Source: CAZICM01 sp964537685 (GTDB lineage: Bacteria > Myxococcota_A > Polyangia > Polyangiales > Polyangiaceae). Taken from it: DNA of 64,000 nt. Of this stretch, positions 7,474 through 14,895 are shown piece after piece. Location of the stretch: positions 1 through 64,000 of the forward strand of contig CAZICM010000028.1 in the NCBI GenBank assembly GCA_964537685.1. The letters are read 5' to 3'. The translations under genes were made by a program, and so were the position numbers. The stretch's first letter is position 1; the number at the start of each line of letters is the position of its first letter. A model generated the notes under the pieces. That model did not search any database. It was not told the DNA's origin and was given only the letters and a program-made list of their open reading frames with translations.

Positions 7474-7575
7474 AAGACCTGACCAATACATCCCAGGTCT
7501 CCACGAAAAGCAAGACCCCAATTCATTGTTTCGGCGCCTAGTATTGCAGATTTGCCACGGCGTCAATAAAAATTC
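7474..7575. repeat. Diverged copy of the promoter-bearing repeat
   Basis: About 100 bp aligns to the leader-side half of repeat copies 1 and 2. TTGACG, TGCAATA, CTTGCTTTT and TGGGATG (minus strand) are kept while the bases between have drifted. The short frames open in copies 1 and 2 are broken here by a TAG, arguing that DNA or RNA function, not peptide, is conserved. It occupies the 297-bp gap upstream of the DUF805 gene; the rest of that gap holds nothing I recognise. Confidence 0.7.
7540..7566 (-). promoter_or_regulatory. Promoter-like unit of the DUF805 gene
   Basis: Minus strand TTGACG, 15-bp spacer, AATACT with TGC in front. Same layout as the units at 4161 and 5947 in a diverged sequence context. 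Confidence 0.5.
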
Positions 7576-7692
7576 TCGGTTGTTTTGCAGCAGTCAGGCG
7601 CTGCCGTGCTTCGGCGAGATATCCGCCAAGCTGTTCCATATTCGCCTGGATAGGCGGCGGAGCTGAGAGTACGTGATGAATACCATAAAAAG

Positions 7693-8382
7693 CTACCATA
7701 CGCCGGGGATGAGGCGATACTTTGTGATTTGGGTGTACTCTTGGTATCCCTTAAGCTCCTTGAGGAGTTGCTGTTCTTCGTTTCGGATCCTCGCCACCAG
7801 GACACCTATCAGCGGCAAGGCGGCGATTAGTGCCCACCAGGACCCAAGCGCCACCGGCGTGAACAGGTACATGACAAGAACCGCGAGGTACATCGGGTGC
7901 CGGACGATCGAATAGGGGCCCGTTGTGACGACGCGCTGGTCTTCCTCTACCTCGATGACGCGGGAGGCATAGCTATTTTCTCTAAGTACCCGTATGAATA
8001 TCGAATAGCCAAGAAAAACAAAGACATCGGCTACGATTACGGCGGCAATGGGGACATGGGACAATCCGAAGCGCCGGTCGAACCCCGAGACCAGGAAGGT
8101 GAGCACATAGGACACCGATCCCGACAGGACGATGCGGGTTTGTTTTGCGTCCTTCTCCTTCGTCCGCATCCTTCGCTCTAGCAGCTTGGGGTCGTTTACC
8201 AGCAGGTAAACGAAGACGAAGATAAGCGGTACGAGGAGGACGGTAATATAGGTCCAAGCCTCCCAGTAGGCGATTGTGCCCGCCGACAACAGAAGCATGG
8301 CCATCAGGATGATGAAACCGAGCAGAAGCCGTGTTAATGCCTTTGCCGCCAGTTGTCCCCGCGAAAGCTGTTGACTGGTCAT
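7693..8382 (-). CDS. Isoprenylcysteine carboxyl methyltransferase-family membrane protein
   Basis: A 229-residue integral membrane protein with ICMT/PEMT-family features. Hydrophobic segments lie near residues 20-40, 44-62, 90-105 and 113-130. The C-terminal SAM-binding core reads TTGPYSIVRHPMY, followed by RIRNEEQQLLKELKGYQEY. Such bacterial proteins methylate small or lipid substrates; the substrate here is unknown. I set the start at the ATG at 8382, preceded by GGAGG; a longer frame from 8457 would run through the promoter-like boxes. It is the last minus-strand unit of the series preceded by the repeated promoter cassette. Confidence 0.9.
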   Translation of the reverse strand: MTSQQLSRGQLAAKALTRLLLGFIILMAMLLLSAGTIAYWEAWTYITVLLVPLIFVFVYLLVNDPKLLERRMRTKEKDAKQTRIVLSGSVSYVLTFLVSGFDRRFGLSHVPIAAVIVADVFVFLGYSIFIRVLRENSYASRVIEVEEDQRVVTTGPYSIVRHPMYLAVLVMYLFTPVALGSWWALIAALPLIGVLVARIRNEEQQLLKELKGYQEYTQITKYRLIPGVW

Positions 8383-8427
8383 CTCGCCCTGTCCTCCAAT
8401 GGATTCGATCCGCTCATGATGATCGGG

Positions 8428-8457
8428 CTTATTGCTACAGTGCCGCCGCCGCGTCAA
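8428..8457 (-). promoter_or_regulatory. Promoter-like unit of the ICMT-family gene
   Basis: Minus strand TTGACG, 18-bp spacer, AATAAG. The spacer is three bases longer than in the other units. It would give a ~40-nt leader to the ATG at 8382. Confidence 0.45.
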
Positions 8458-8480
8458 TAAACATTCTGAAAAACGTCCTC
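8428..8480. repeat. Partial copy of the promoter-bearing repeat
   Basis: Minus-strand sequence GTTTTTCAGAATGTTTATTGA matches the region just upstream of the TTGACG box in repeat copies 1 and 2, and the match ends at CAATAAG. This copy keeps the upstream side of the element, while the copy at 7474 keeps the leader side. Confidence 0.65.
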
Positions 8481-8589
8481 CCTTGTAATTGCGGTCTGGT
8501 TTATCGGTTCGGGGGGCTCCTGCGCTTCAGCTCATCGTTTCAGGCGGGCCATAGGCAAAAGAAAGCTGTTTAGGGCAGTCCCAAGACCT

Positions 8590-8886
8590 TCACTGTCCGT
8601 TGTAGACTTCACCCCAGCATTGAACCAGTCCTGTGTCGCTGAAGGTGCATTTAAATCGATAGCCGGATGAAAGATGCTGCCCCTCTGATAGCCCTATCGC
8701 CTTCGTACCGGGGGTGAGCACTGGTCCAAAAATTCCATTGCCAAGCTGGCCTCCTCCGCCCGCGCCTGTTCCTGTTGTTCCAGAGCCGCTCGATGCGCCG
8801 CTGCTTTCGTCGCCCCCGCTTCCAGGTGTAAGTGACCTTTTATCAAATGAAGACACGCGCGCCAAGGTATGATATACCCCGTCCAC
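8590..8886 (-). pseudogene. Fragment of an RCC1-repeat lipoprotein
   Basis: A 98-codon frame whose C-terminal half, GQLGNGIFG...TP then SDTGLVQCWGEVYNGQ, has the RCC1 beta-propeller repeat pattern seen in many secreted myxobacterial proteins. A Ser/Gly-rich segment precedes it. Only about one repeat is present, there is no signal peptide, and the frame continues upstream without a good start. It looks like a decayed remnant rather than a working gene. It is divergent from the lipoprotein gene at 8920. Confidence 0.4.
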
Positions 8887-8919
8887 ACATTGACCAAAAT
8901 GCTGTTGAGGGATGGTGTT

Positions 8920-10566
8920 ATGCGTATTCTTTCAATGACTTACCTGGCTTTTTCCGCTCTGTTTGTGGCCTTGGCCTGTAGCCCGGAGGACCGAACCTTT
9001 GAAACGAGTAGCTCGTCCAGTGGTTCGTCTTCTTCGTCCACAGGTTCTTCAACCTCTTCCGGTATGCTGGCTTGTTCTCCAGGCGAGACAATGGACTGCT
9101 ATTCGGGTCCAGATGGTACGCTTGGGGTGGGAGTATGTGCCGCCGGTGTCCAGACTTGTTTAGGCGATGGGAGCGGTTTTGGTCCCTGCGAGGGGGAGAT
9201 TCTGCCTTCGATGGAGGTCTGTCTTACGCCTCAGGATGAGGATTGCAATGTGAGCGTGAAGGATTGTGGGGCGGGATTGTGGGCCATCGGCGCCGGGGAT
9301 GCGAATATTCAGCGGGGTACGGTGATCAAGATGGGAACGGGGGGCAGCAATATCCTGGTGGGTGGATATTTTGATGGGACCTTGGATTTGGGGCCTGATG
9401 TGCTGACGAGTTTGGGTTTATCCGATATGTTTGTGGCGAAGCTGGACACCGATGGAAAAGTGCTGTGGGCAAGGCGTTTTGGCGGGACAAGCGATGATAA
9501 TCTGACGGATATCGCCGTGGACCCCTTGGGGAATGTCTATGTGACCGGCGCTTTTCAGGGGACGGTGGATTTTGGAAATGGTCCGCTGGTGAGCGCGGGC
9601 GGGACGGATGTGTTTTTGATTAAGCTGGATAGTGCGGGGGCAACGCTGTGGAGCAAGCGTTATGGGGATAATTCTTCCCAGACCTCGATGGCACTGGCGG
9701 TCGATCCGGTGGGGAATGTGCTGGTTGCCGGTGGCTTCTTTGGTACGCTCGATATGGGAACAGGGGGCTTGGTGACGGCAGGAGGCAGCGATGCCTTTTT
9801 GGCCAAAGTCAATCCGATGGGAACGACTTTGTGGGCGAAGTCTTATGGAGATGCGGCCGCTCAGAGCATTCTTGGGGTGGGCGCTGATTCGGTGGGGAAT
9901 ATCCGGGTCGTGGGCAACAATACGGGAACCATCGATTTAGGAGGTGGGCCTTTAGTGACGGCAGGAGGAACGGATATGTTTGTGGCGAAGCTGGATGCGG
10001 GCGGAGGCGCGCATGTATGGAGCAAGGGGATTGGCGATGTAGCGATTCAATCGGCTTTTGCGGGGGCGCCGGTGGATGCGGATGGGAGCATGACCTTGGG
10101 CGGCCGTTTCCTGGGGACTCTTGATTTGGGGAGTGGGCCGGTGATGGCAGGTGGGATGGGGGAGAATTACTTTGTGGCCAAGCTCGACACTTCGGGCAAG
10201 GCATTGTGGGTGACGGCGGTGCCGACGGAGACGATTAAGCAGTCGGGGGCAGTTGGGGCGGATGCACAGGGGAATGTGTTGATGACGAGCCATGTGGATA
10301 TTAGCGTTGAGATTGGAGGGCAGTCGGTGATGGCGGGAGCGGACGATCTCTTGGTGATGAAATTTGATGCGATGACGGGGGCTCCGGTATGGGGGCGTGT
10401 TATTGGGGCGCCAAACGCTCAATTAGGGCGGGGGATTACCGCGGATGATAAAGGGAATGTGCTGGTGACGGGGTCCTTTGAGGATTCCATCGATTTTGGT
10501 GTGGGGAATGGGCCTTTGTTGAGCAAGGGCGTATCGGATATGTTTGTGGCTAAGCTTGCGCCTTAG
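8920..10566 (+). CDS. Beta-propeller-repeat lipoprotein
   Basis: A 548-residue exported lipoprotein. The ATG at 8920 follows a GAGGGA site and gives a signal peptide ending A-L-A-C20. A Ser/Thr linker follows (about 25-50), then a Cys-rich segment (CYSGPDGTLGVGVCAAG...CEGEI..DEDC) typical of deltaproteobacterial surface proteins. From about residue 130 there are six or seven ~50-residue repeats of the form GNVLVTGSFxGTxDFGxGPLxSxGxxDMFVAKLD..G..LWxKxxG, the SBBP-like beta-propeller type. Probably surface-attached; ligand unknown. Gly-rich G-run codons are frequent, unlike the island before it. Confidence 0.88.
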   Translation: MRILSMTYLAFSALFVALACSPEDRTFETSSSSSGSSSSSTGSSTSSGMLACSPGETMDCYSGPDGTLGVGVCAAGVQTCLGDGSGFGPCEGEILPSMEVCLTPQDEDCNVSVKDCGAGLWAIGAGDANIQRGTVIKMGTGGSNILVGGYFDGTLDLGPDVLTSLGLSDMFVAKLDTDGKVLWARRFGGTSDDNLTDIAVDPLGNVYVTGAFQGTVDFGNGPLVSAGGTDVFLIKLDSAGATLWSKRYGDNSSQTSMALAVDPVGNVLVAGGFFGTLDMGTGGLVTAGGSDAFLAKVNPMGTTLWAKSYGDAAAQSILGVGADSVGNIRVVGNNTGTIDLGGGPLVTAGGTDMFVAKLDAGGGAHVWSKGIGDVAIQSAFAGAPVDADGSMTLGGRFLGTLDLGSGPVMAGGMGENYFVAKLDTSGKALWVTAVPTETIKQSGAVGADAQGNVLMTSHVDISVEIGGQSVMAGADDLLVMKFDAMTGAPVWGRVIGAPNAQLGRGITADDKGNVLVTGSFEDSIDFGVGNGPLLSKGVSDMFVAKLAP

Positions 10567-11023
10567 CGATTTGTTCTTTTAGCCATATCCAGCCTTCCTC
10601 TTCGGTGGCGACAAAGGCAAAAGGGCCGCTTTTGTCTGTTTTCATCAGCCGAATCGCCTTAATCAATAGCGTCGTGATGACACGGAGGTGAAAGCTTGCG
10701 CCGACGACGGCGATGGTCGTGGGTGGCATCTTGTTGCCGGTTGTTTGTCTGGCGAGTTTTCGGAGTTCCAGGGGGAAGTCGGCGAGGCGGCACATATCGA
10801 CGAGTATGGCGGGGCGGCTATGGGATTGGGCGAAGGCGATGATTTGGAGAATGGCTGAACGCATTTCATCGGCAGAGGGGGTGCCATCGAAGACAATATG
10901 GTTGAAGCCGGGCTCTCGGAAGTCCATACGGATATGTTTTTCCGAGGATTCCCAGGGCTCGCCGGTGAATACCGGGGTGATGTGGGATGTGTCGTTGCTG
11001 CTGATGGTGCTGTCGGTGTTCAT
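10550..11023 (-). CDS. STAS/SpoIIAA-like protein, paralogue 1
   Basis: A 157-residue cytoplasmic protein related to SpoIIAA/STAS-like domains: an N-terminal FTGEPWESSEKHI segment, a beta strand FNHIVFDGTPS, ARPAILVDM-type core and VVGASFHLRVITTLLIKAIRLM helix, ending in EEEGWIWLKEQ. The start is the ATG at 11023, overlapping the TGA of the upstream paralogue as ATGA; the longer frame to 11050 is unlikely. It overlaps the 3' end of the convergent lipoprotein gene by 17 bp. It is one of three tandem copies. These domains often act as regulatory partner-binding modules; the partner is unknown. Confidence 0.8.
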   Translation of the reverse strand: MNTDSTISSNDTSHITPVFTGEPWESSEKHIRMDFREPGFNHIVFDGTPSADEMRSAILQIIAFAQSHSRPAILVDMCRLADFPLELRKLARQTTGNKMPPTTIAVVGASFHLRVITTLLIKAIRLMKTDKSGPFAFVATEEEGWIWLKEQIAKAQA

Positions 11024-11466
11024 AGCATAGCGACTTGTTCTTTTAGCCACGTCCAGCCTTCCTCCTCGGTGGCCACGAAGTTGACAGGGCCAAGCTCCAC
11101 TTTACTGACCAGCCGCGTCGCCTTGATCAATAAGGTTGAAATGACGCGGATATGAAAGCTTGCGCCGACGATGGCCGTGGCCTTTATTGGCACGGCTGTG
11201 GAGGATTCTCTGGAGAGTTTTCTTAATTCTGTGGGGAAGTCGCCGAGGCGCGTCACATTGGTGAGCACTGCGGGGCGGGCATGGGAAAAGGCAAAGGCTT
11301 TGAGTTGAAGGAGCGCCAAGGCCATTTCATGAACGGAGGGTGTGCCATGAAAGATAAAATGGCAGAAGCCGGGTTCTGGGAAGAGGATATGAATATGCTT
11401 TTCCGATGACTCCCAGGGCTCGCCGGTAAAAACAGGTGTGAAGCGGGACGTGTTGTCGTTGTTCAT
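11020..11466 (-). CDS. STAS/SpoIIAA-like protein, paralogue 2
   Basis: A 148-residue paralogue of its two neighbours with the same FTGEPWESSEKHI head, core and EEEGWTWLKEQVAML tail. It is translationally coupled to paralogue 1 by an ATGA overlap. Position-specific changes cluster in the middle (SRESSTAVPIKAT against ARQTTGNKMPPTT), suggesting divergence of a binding face after duplication. Its upstream DNA shares CGATGTCTATT with the DNA upstream of paralogue 3, so the duplicated unit includes the promoter region. Confidence 0.8.
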   Translation of the reverse strand: MNNDNTSRFTPVFTGEPWESSEKHIHILFPEPGFCHFIFHGTPSVHEMALALLQLKAFAFSHARPAVLTNVTRLGDFPTELRKLSRESSTAVPIKATAIVGASFHIRVISTLLIKATRLVSKVELGPVNFVATEEEGWTWLKEQVAML

Positions 11467-11526
11467 AGGATACTCGCGAAGCTATGTTTCTCGATGTCTA
11501 TTACAATACAGCGGACAAGTAAAGGA

Positions 11527-11985
11527 TTAAAATGAGGCGGGTTTCTCAGCGACTTGTTCCTTTAGCCATTTCCAGCCTTCTTCCTCGGTGGCCACAAAGA
11601 CAAAAGGGCCGCTCTTTTCTGTTTTCATCAGCCGAATCGCCTTGATCAACAAGGTTGTAATGACGCGGATATGAAAGCTTGCGCCAACAATGGCGATGGC
11701 TTTTGTTTGGATATTGCCGGCGGTTTCCCTGGAGTATTTTCTAGAGCTCATGGGAAGCTCGCGGAGGCGGCTCATATCGGCGAGTACGGCCGGGCGGGCA
11801 TGGGAAAAGGTGAAGGCTCTGAGTTGGAGGATGGTGAGGCGAAGTTCTTCGGTGGATGGTGTGCCATTAAAAATAATATGGCAGAATCCGGGCTCGGGGA
11901 ATCGGACGCGTATATGTTTTTCCGATGATTCCCAGGGCTCGCCGGTAAATGGAGGGGTGATGCGGGAGGTGTCGTCGGTGCTCAT
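11527..11985 (-). CDS. STAS/SpoIIAA-like protein, paralogue 3
   Basis: A 152-residue member of the same tandem family, closest to paralogue 1 in its KTEKSGPFVFVATEEEGWKWLKEQ end. It starts at the ATG at 11985 and ends 60 bp before paralogue 2, a gap that holds a repeat of its own upstream sequence. No transmembrane transporter is attached, so this is not a SulP STAS domain. An anti-anti-sigma or scaffold-like role is possible but not shown. Confidence 0.8.
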   Translation of the reverse strand: MSTDDTSRITPPFTGEPWESSEKHIRVRFPEPGFCHIIFNGTPSTEELRLTILQLRAFTFSHARPAVLADMSRLRELPMSSRKYSRETAGNIQTKAIAIVGASFHIRVITTLLIKAIRLMKTEKSGPFVFVATEEEGWKWLKEQVAEKPASF

Positions 11986-12054
11986 GGGAAAGCCATTGTG
12001 CGATGTTTCCCGATGTCTATTGCATTACAGCAGCCGAGTAAAGGTTTTTAACGA

Positions 12055-13812
12055 TCAGGAGGCGCCTTTGTTGTAATCCTCGCCTTCTAGGAGGATTACA
12101 TTGGTTTTGGAGCGGGTTTCTCCGATATTGGTGATATAGACGGCGGGTTTATCCTGGACCGGGCATACTTTTTCACATGCGCCGCAGCCAATGCATAGAG
12201 ATGGGTCCACATGGGGGCGCTGGACATGGACCATATTCATTTTAGGTTCTTTGCCGTCGGGTTGGGGGATGGAGTCGCGTTTGGGTACGTCGACTTCTTC
12301 GACCCAGATGGCTTTGGGGGAGGTGGGGCAGAATTCTTCGCAAACAATGCAGGGGACGCCCATGGACCAGGGCAGGCAGCGGCCTTGATCGTAAAAGGCG
12401 GTGCCGATGCGGATGGGGGGCTGTCCGATGCCCATTTTTTGTTCTTCGGTAATTTTTTGGATGGCACCGGTGGGACAGACATCGCCGCAAAGGACGCAGG
12501 AGTGTTCGCAATAGCCGATGCGGGCAATGAGAATGGGGGTCCAGAGTCCTTCGATGCCCGCTTCAAAGAAGGCGGGATGGAGGGCGTTGTTGGGGCAGAC
12601 TTTCATGCATTCGGCGCAGCGGATGCAGCGTTCTAAAAATTCGCGTTCCGGGACAGAGCCGGGGGGGCGGATGACGCGGTGGTCGTAGTTGGCGTCGAGG
12701 GCGTCGGCGATTCGGGCGGCGGGGATGGAGGCGGCGCCCGCTGCTGCGGCGGCGACGGCGGTGCGGCGGCCTGTGTCGGGTTTTTGAACGGCGCTTTTGC
12801 GGTTGGGTAAAAAGCGGAATTTGATGACGTCTTCGGGGCAGGCGGCTTCGCAGTTCATGCACATATGGCATTCGTCTTGCCGCCATTTGACGCCTCCCTG
12901 GGGAGAGTCGGCGCCTTGGCAATGAACGAGGCAGAGATTGCAGTCGGTGCATTTGGCATGGTCTTTTTCCATGCCAAAGAGGGCGAAGCGGGCGAAGACG
13001 CCTAGAAATGCTCCCAGGGGACAGAGGACGCGGCACCAGAACCGGGGGATAAAGCGGTTCATAAAGAGGATGCCGATGAGAAGGATGACGATGAGCCAGG
13101 TGTGGTGGAAGTAGTATTGTTTGGATTGCCAGACGGTTTGAGCGAGGAAATCCTGGGAGCCATCGGAGATATTTTGGATAGAGCGGATGCCTGTGGCGGA
13201 GGCGGTGCTATTGAAGACGCCGCCGATATATTGGGCGGCTGGGATAATGCCAAGGCCGATGGCGCGGACGGCGACGCAAATGGGGTCGAAGAGGCCGCCG
13301 ATGGCGCTGCCGGTGAGGGCGGCGGCAAGAAAGGCATAGAGGAGGTAGTATTTAACGCGCTGCCGCAGAGGATGGGTTTTATTGGATTCGACGCGTTTGT
13401 TGCCTTTGAGATAGCGGGAGGGAAAGATCCAGCCAAAAAAGTGGTGGAGTGTGCCAAAGGGGCAAATCCAGCCGCAGAAGACGCGGCCAAAGATAAGGGT
13501 GAGGGCGAGGATGCCAATGGACCAGAGCAGGCCGCGGTAGATGGTGTGGGTCGAGAGCAGGGTCATGGCGGCGACAAATGGGTCGGCCAATAGAAATGCT
13601 TCGACAGGGAGGGGGAGGCGGACGCGTTCTTGGGCAGAGGTGAACGAGCCTCGGAAGGCGGTTTCAAAGAGAAAATAAAGAAAGAGGGCGAGGCAGGCAA
13701 ATTGAATGATGCGCCGGGCCCATACGAGAACACGAATAATAGGACGGGCGGGAAGGCCGGAACCCGCGCGTTTGGCAGGTTTTAGAAGGAGAGTACGGAG
13801 TTTTGCGATCAT
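12055..13812 (-). CDS. Fused NapH/NapG-like polyferredoxin membrane protein
   Basis: A 585-residue iron-sulfur protein. The N-terminal half is NapH-like: hydrophobic segments near 30-48, 85-115, 155-175 and 235-255, with GRVFCGWICPFG and FWCRVLCPLG motifs, then two Fe4S4 sites (CTDCNLCLVHC, CHMCMNCEAACP). The C-terminal half is NapG/MauM-like with four more cluster motifs (CIRCAECMKVCP, CVLCGDVCP, CIVCEEFCP, CIGCGACEKVCP). NapH and NapG are usually separate quinol-oxidising proteins passing electrons to periplasmic reductases. No reductase is in this window. Its ATG lies 1 nt after the stop of the DUF362 gene, so the two form an operon and may share an electron-transfer job. Confidence 0.88.
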   Translation of the reverse strand: MIAKLRTLLLKPAKRAGSGLPARPIIRVLVWARRIIQFACLALFLYFLFETAFRGSFTSAQERVRLPLPVEAFLLADPFVAAMTLLSTHTIYRGLLWSIGILALTLIFGRVFCGWICPFGTLHHFFGWIFPSRYLKGNKRVESNKTHPLRQRVKYYLLYAFLAAALTGSAIGGLFDPICVAVRAIGLGIIPAAQYIGGVFNSTASATGIRSIQNISDGSQDFLAQTVWQSKQYYFHHTWLIVILLIGILFMNRFIPRFWCRVLCPLGAFLGVFARFALFGMEKDHAKCTDCNLCLVHCQGADSPQGGVKWRQDECHMCMNCEAACPEDVIKFRFLPNRKSAVQKPDTGRRTAVAAAAAGAASIPAARIADALDANYDHRVIRPPGSVPEREFLERCIRCAECMKVCPNNALHPAFFEAGIEGLWTPILIARIGYCEHSCVLCGDVCPTGAIQKITEEQKMGIGQPPIRIGTAFYDQGRCLPWSMGVPCIVCEEFCPTSPKAIWVEEVDVPKRDSIPQPDGKEPKMNMVHVQRPHVDPSLCIGCGACEKVCPVQDKPAVYITNIGETRSKTNVILLEGEDYNKGAS

Positions 13813-13813
13813 A

Positions 13814-14785
13814 TTACACCTCGGCGATACGCAAGGTGTCGAGGCGAGTGGTACCGAGTCCGCGTTCTTCGCCCAGTTTTAGGTAGGGCAAATCTTCGGG
13901 TTTACGGCCGATGAGCTGACATCCGTAGGCATCGGCGGCGACCTGATCGGTGGAGGCGATGACAGTATGCATGTCTTTGGCATCGGCGATATTGCCGCCT
14001 TGGGGGCCATTGCGCATCAAGACGCGGACAGCATCGACGATGGTGAGGGTCGGTTGAATGAAGTGGGCAAGGTCGGCGATGGAGGTATCGATATTTTGAT
14101 GGAGGCGGTTGCGTCTGCCGCCAAGCGCGCCGTACCAGTTTTTCATGGCGGCGGTGTATTTGGCGAGGTTGTGATGTTTGGCAACGGGGACATTGATGAC
14201 TTTATCGGCGTTGACGAGGGGGGTGAAGACGGGCCATTCGTCGAGCACTTCGCCTTTGAGGCGCATTTGGCGGAAGCGGTGCTCGGAGGGGAGGATGACT
14301 TCGGCGCCCACATCATAGGCGGCTTTCCAGATTCCCGATCGCTGAAAGCAACGGTTGGGTTCATTGCAGGAGGCGTCGGTGACGATGACACGTTTGGCGC
14401 CGGCGTCGAAGGCAAGGCGCACGACTTCGGCGACGACGGCGGGATTGGTATTGGCAGCGTGTAAAGGCGTGCGATCCCATCCGATATTGGGTTTGACGAC
14501 GACGATATCGCCTCGGGAGATAAAGCGCTTCATTCCGCCGATGGCTAAGACAGCCTGTTGAACGAGGGTGGCGGGGTCGCTGTTGTTTTTGGCGACGGAG
14601 AGATGAGGCAATTCGTTTGGATTGTCGCCGAGCCTAAAATCTCTGGTTTGAGGACGTTCGGAGGAAGCCTGGGTGAGCAGGCCGCCTTGATCCCAGCGGA
14701 GGCGGGCCAGGGCCGCGCTGCCGCCGAGCACAAGGCCGGCCGCGCCAAGGCGTTTGAGGGCTTCACGGCGGGAAAGATTACGCAT
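13814..14785 (-). CDS. DUF362 protein with Tat signal
   Basis: A 323-residue protein (ATG at 14785; a GTG two codons earlier is possible). The N-terminus RNLSRREALKRLG plus a hydrophobic stretch is a twin-arginine signal, so it should be exported folded, often with a cofactor. The body is DUF362: DIVVVKPNIGWDRTP, a segment with DASCNEPNRCF, and KVINVPVAKHH. DUF362 domains commonly accompany iron-sulfur proteins. It is co-transcribed with the fused NapH/NapG-like polyferredoxin downstream. The substrate is unknown. Confidence 0.88.
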   Translation of the reverse strand: MRNLSRREALKRLGAAGLVLGGSAALARLRWDQGGLLTQASSERPQTRDFRLGDNPNELPHLSVAKNNSDPATLVQQAVLAIGGMKRFISRGDIVVVKPNIGWDRTPLHAANTNPAVVAEVVRLAFDAGAKRVIVTDASCNEPNRCFQRSGIWKAAYDVGAEVILPSEHRFRQMRLKGEVLDEWPVFTPLVNADKVINVPVAKHHNLAKYTAAMKNWYGALGGRRNRLHQNIDTSIADLAHFIQPTLTIVDAVRVLMRNGPQGGNIADAKDMHTVIASTDQVAADAYGCQLIGRKPEDLPYLKLGEERGLGTTRLDTLRIAEV

Positions 14786-14895
14786 GGGCACTTTTAGGAC
14801 TGAATACCAAGAGTGGGGTTAAAGGACAAGGTATTCGTGCTGAGAGGGAATAAAATCGATTAAATTGGTTATCAATTTGATAAAAAATAAAGGGA

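Noticed and set aside
1357..8480. Integron-like gene-cassette array with attC sites
   Set aside because: Genes are co-oriented and repeats recur, but I found no GTTRRRY/RYYYAAC core pairs and no integrase, and one gene (6170) faces the other way.
13102..13593. 163-residue Gly/Asp-rich frame opposite the polyferredoxin gene
   Set aside because: The sequence is low in complexity and opposite a gene with six cluster motifs.
12055..13812. Candidate BoxA reductase for the box genes
   Set aside because: It is a NapH/NapG-type membrane polyferredoxin 21 kb away, without the BoxA flavin domain.
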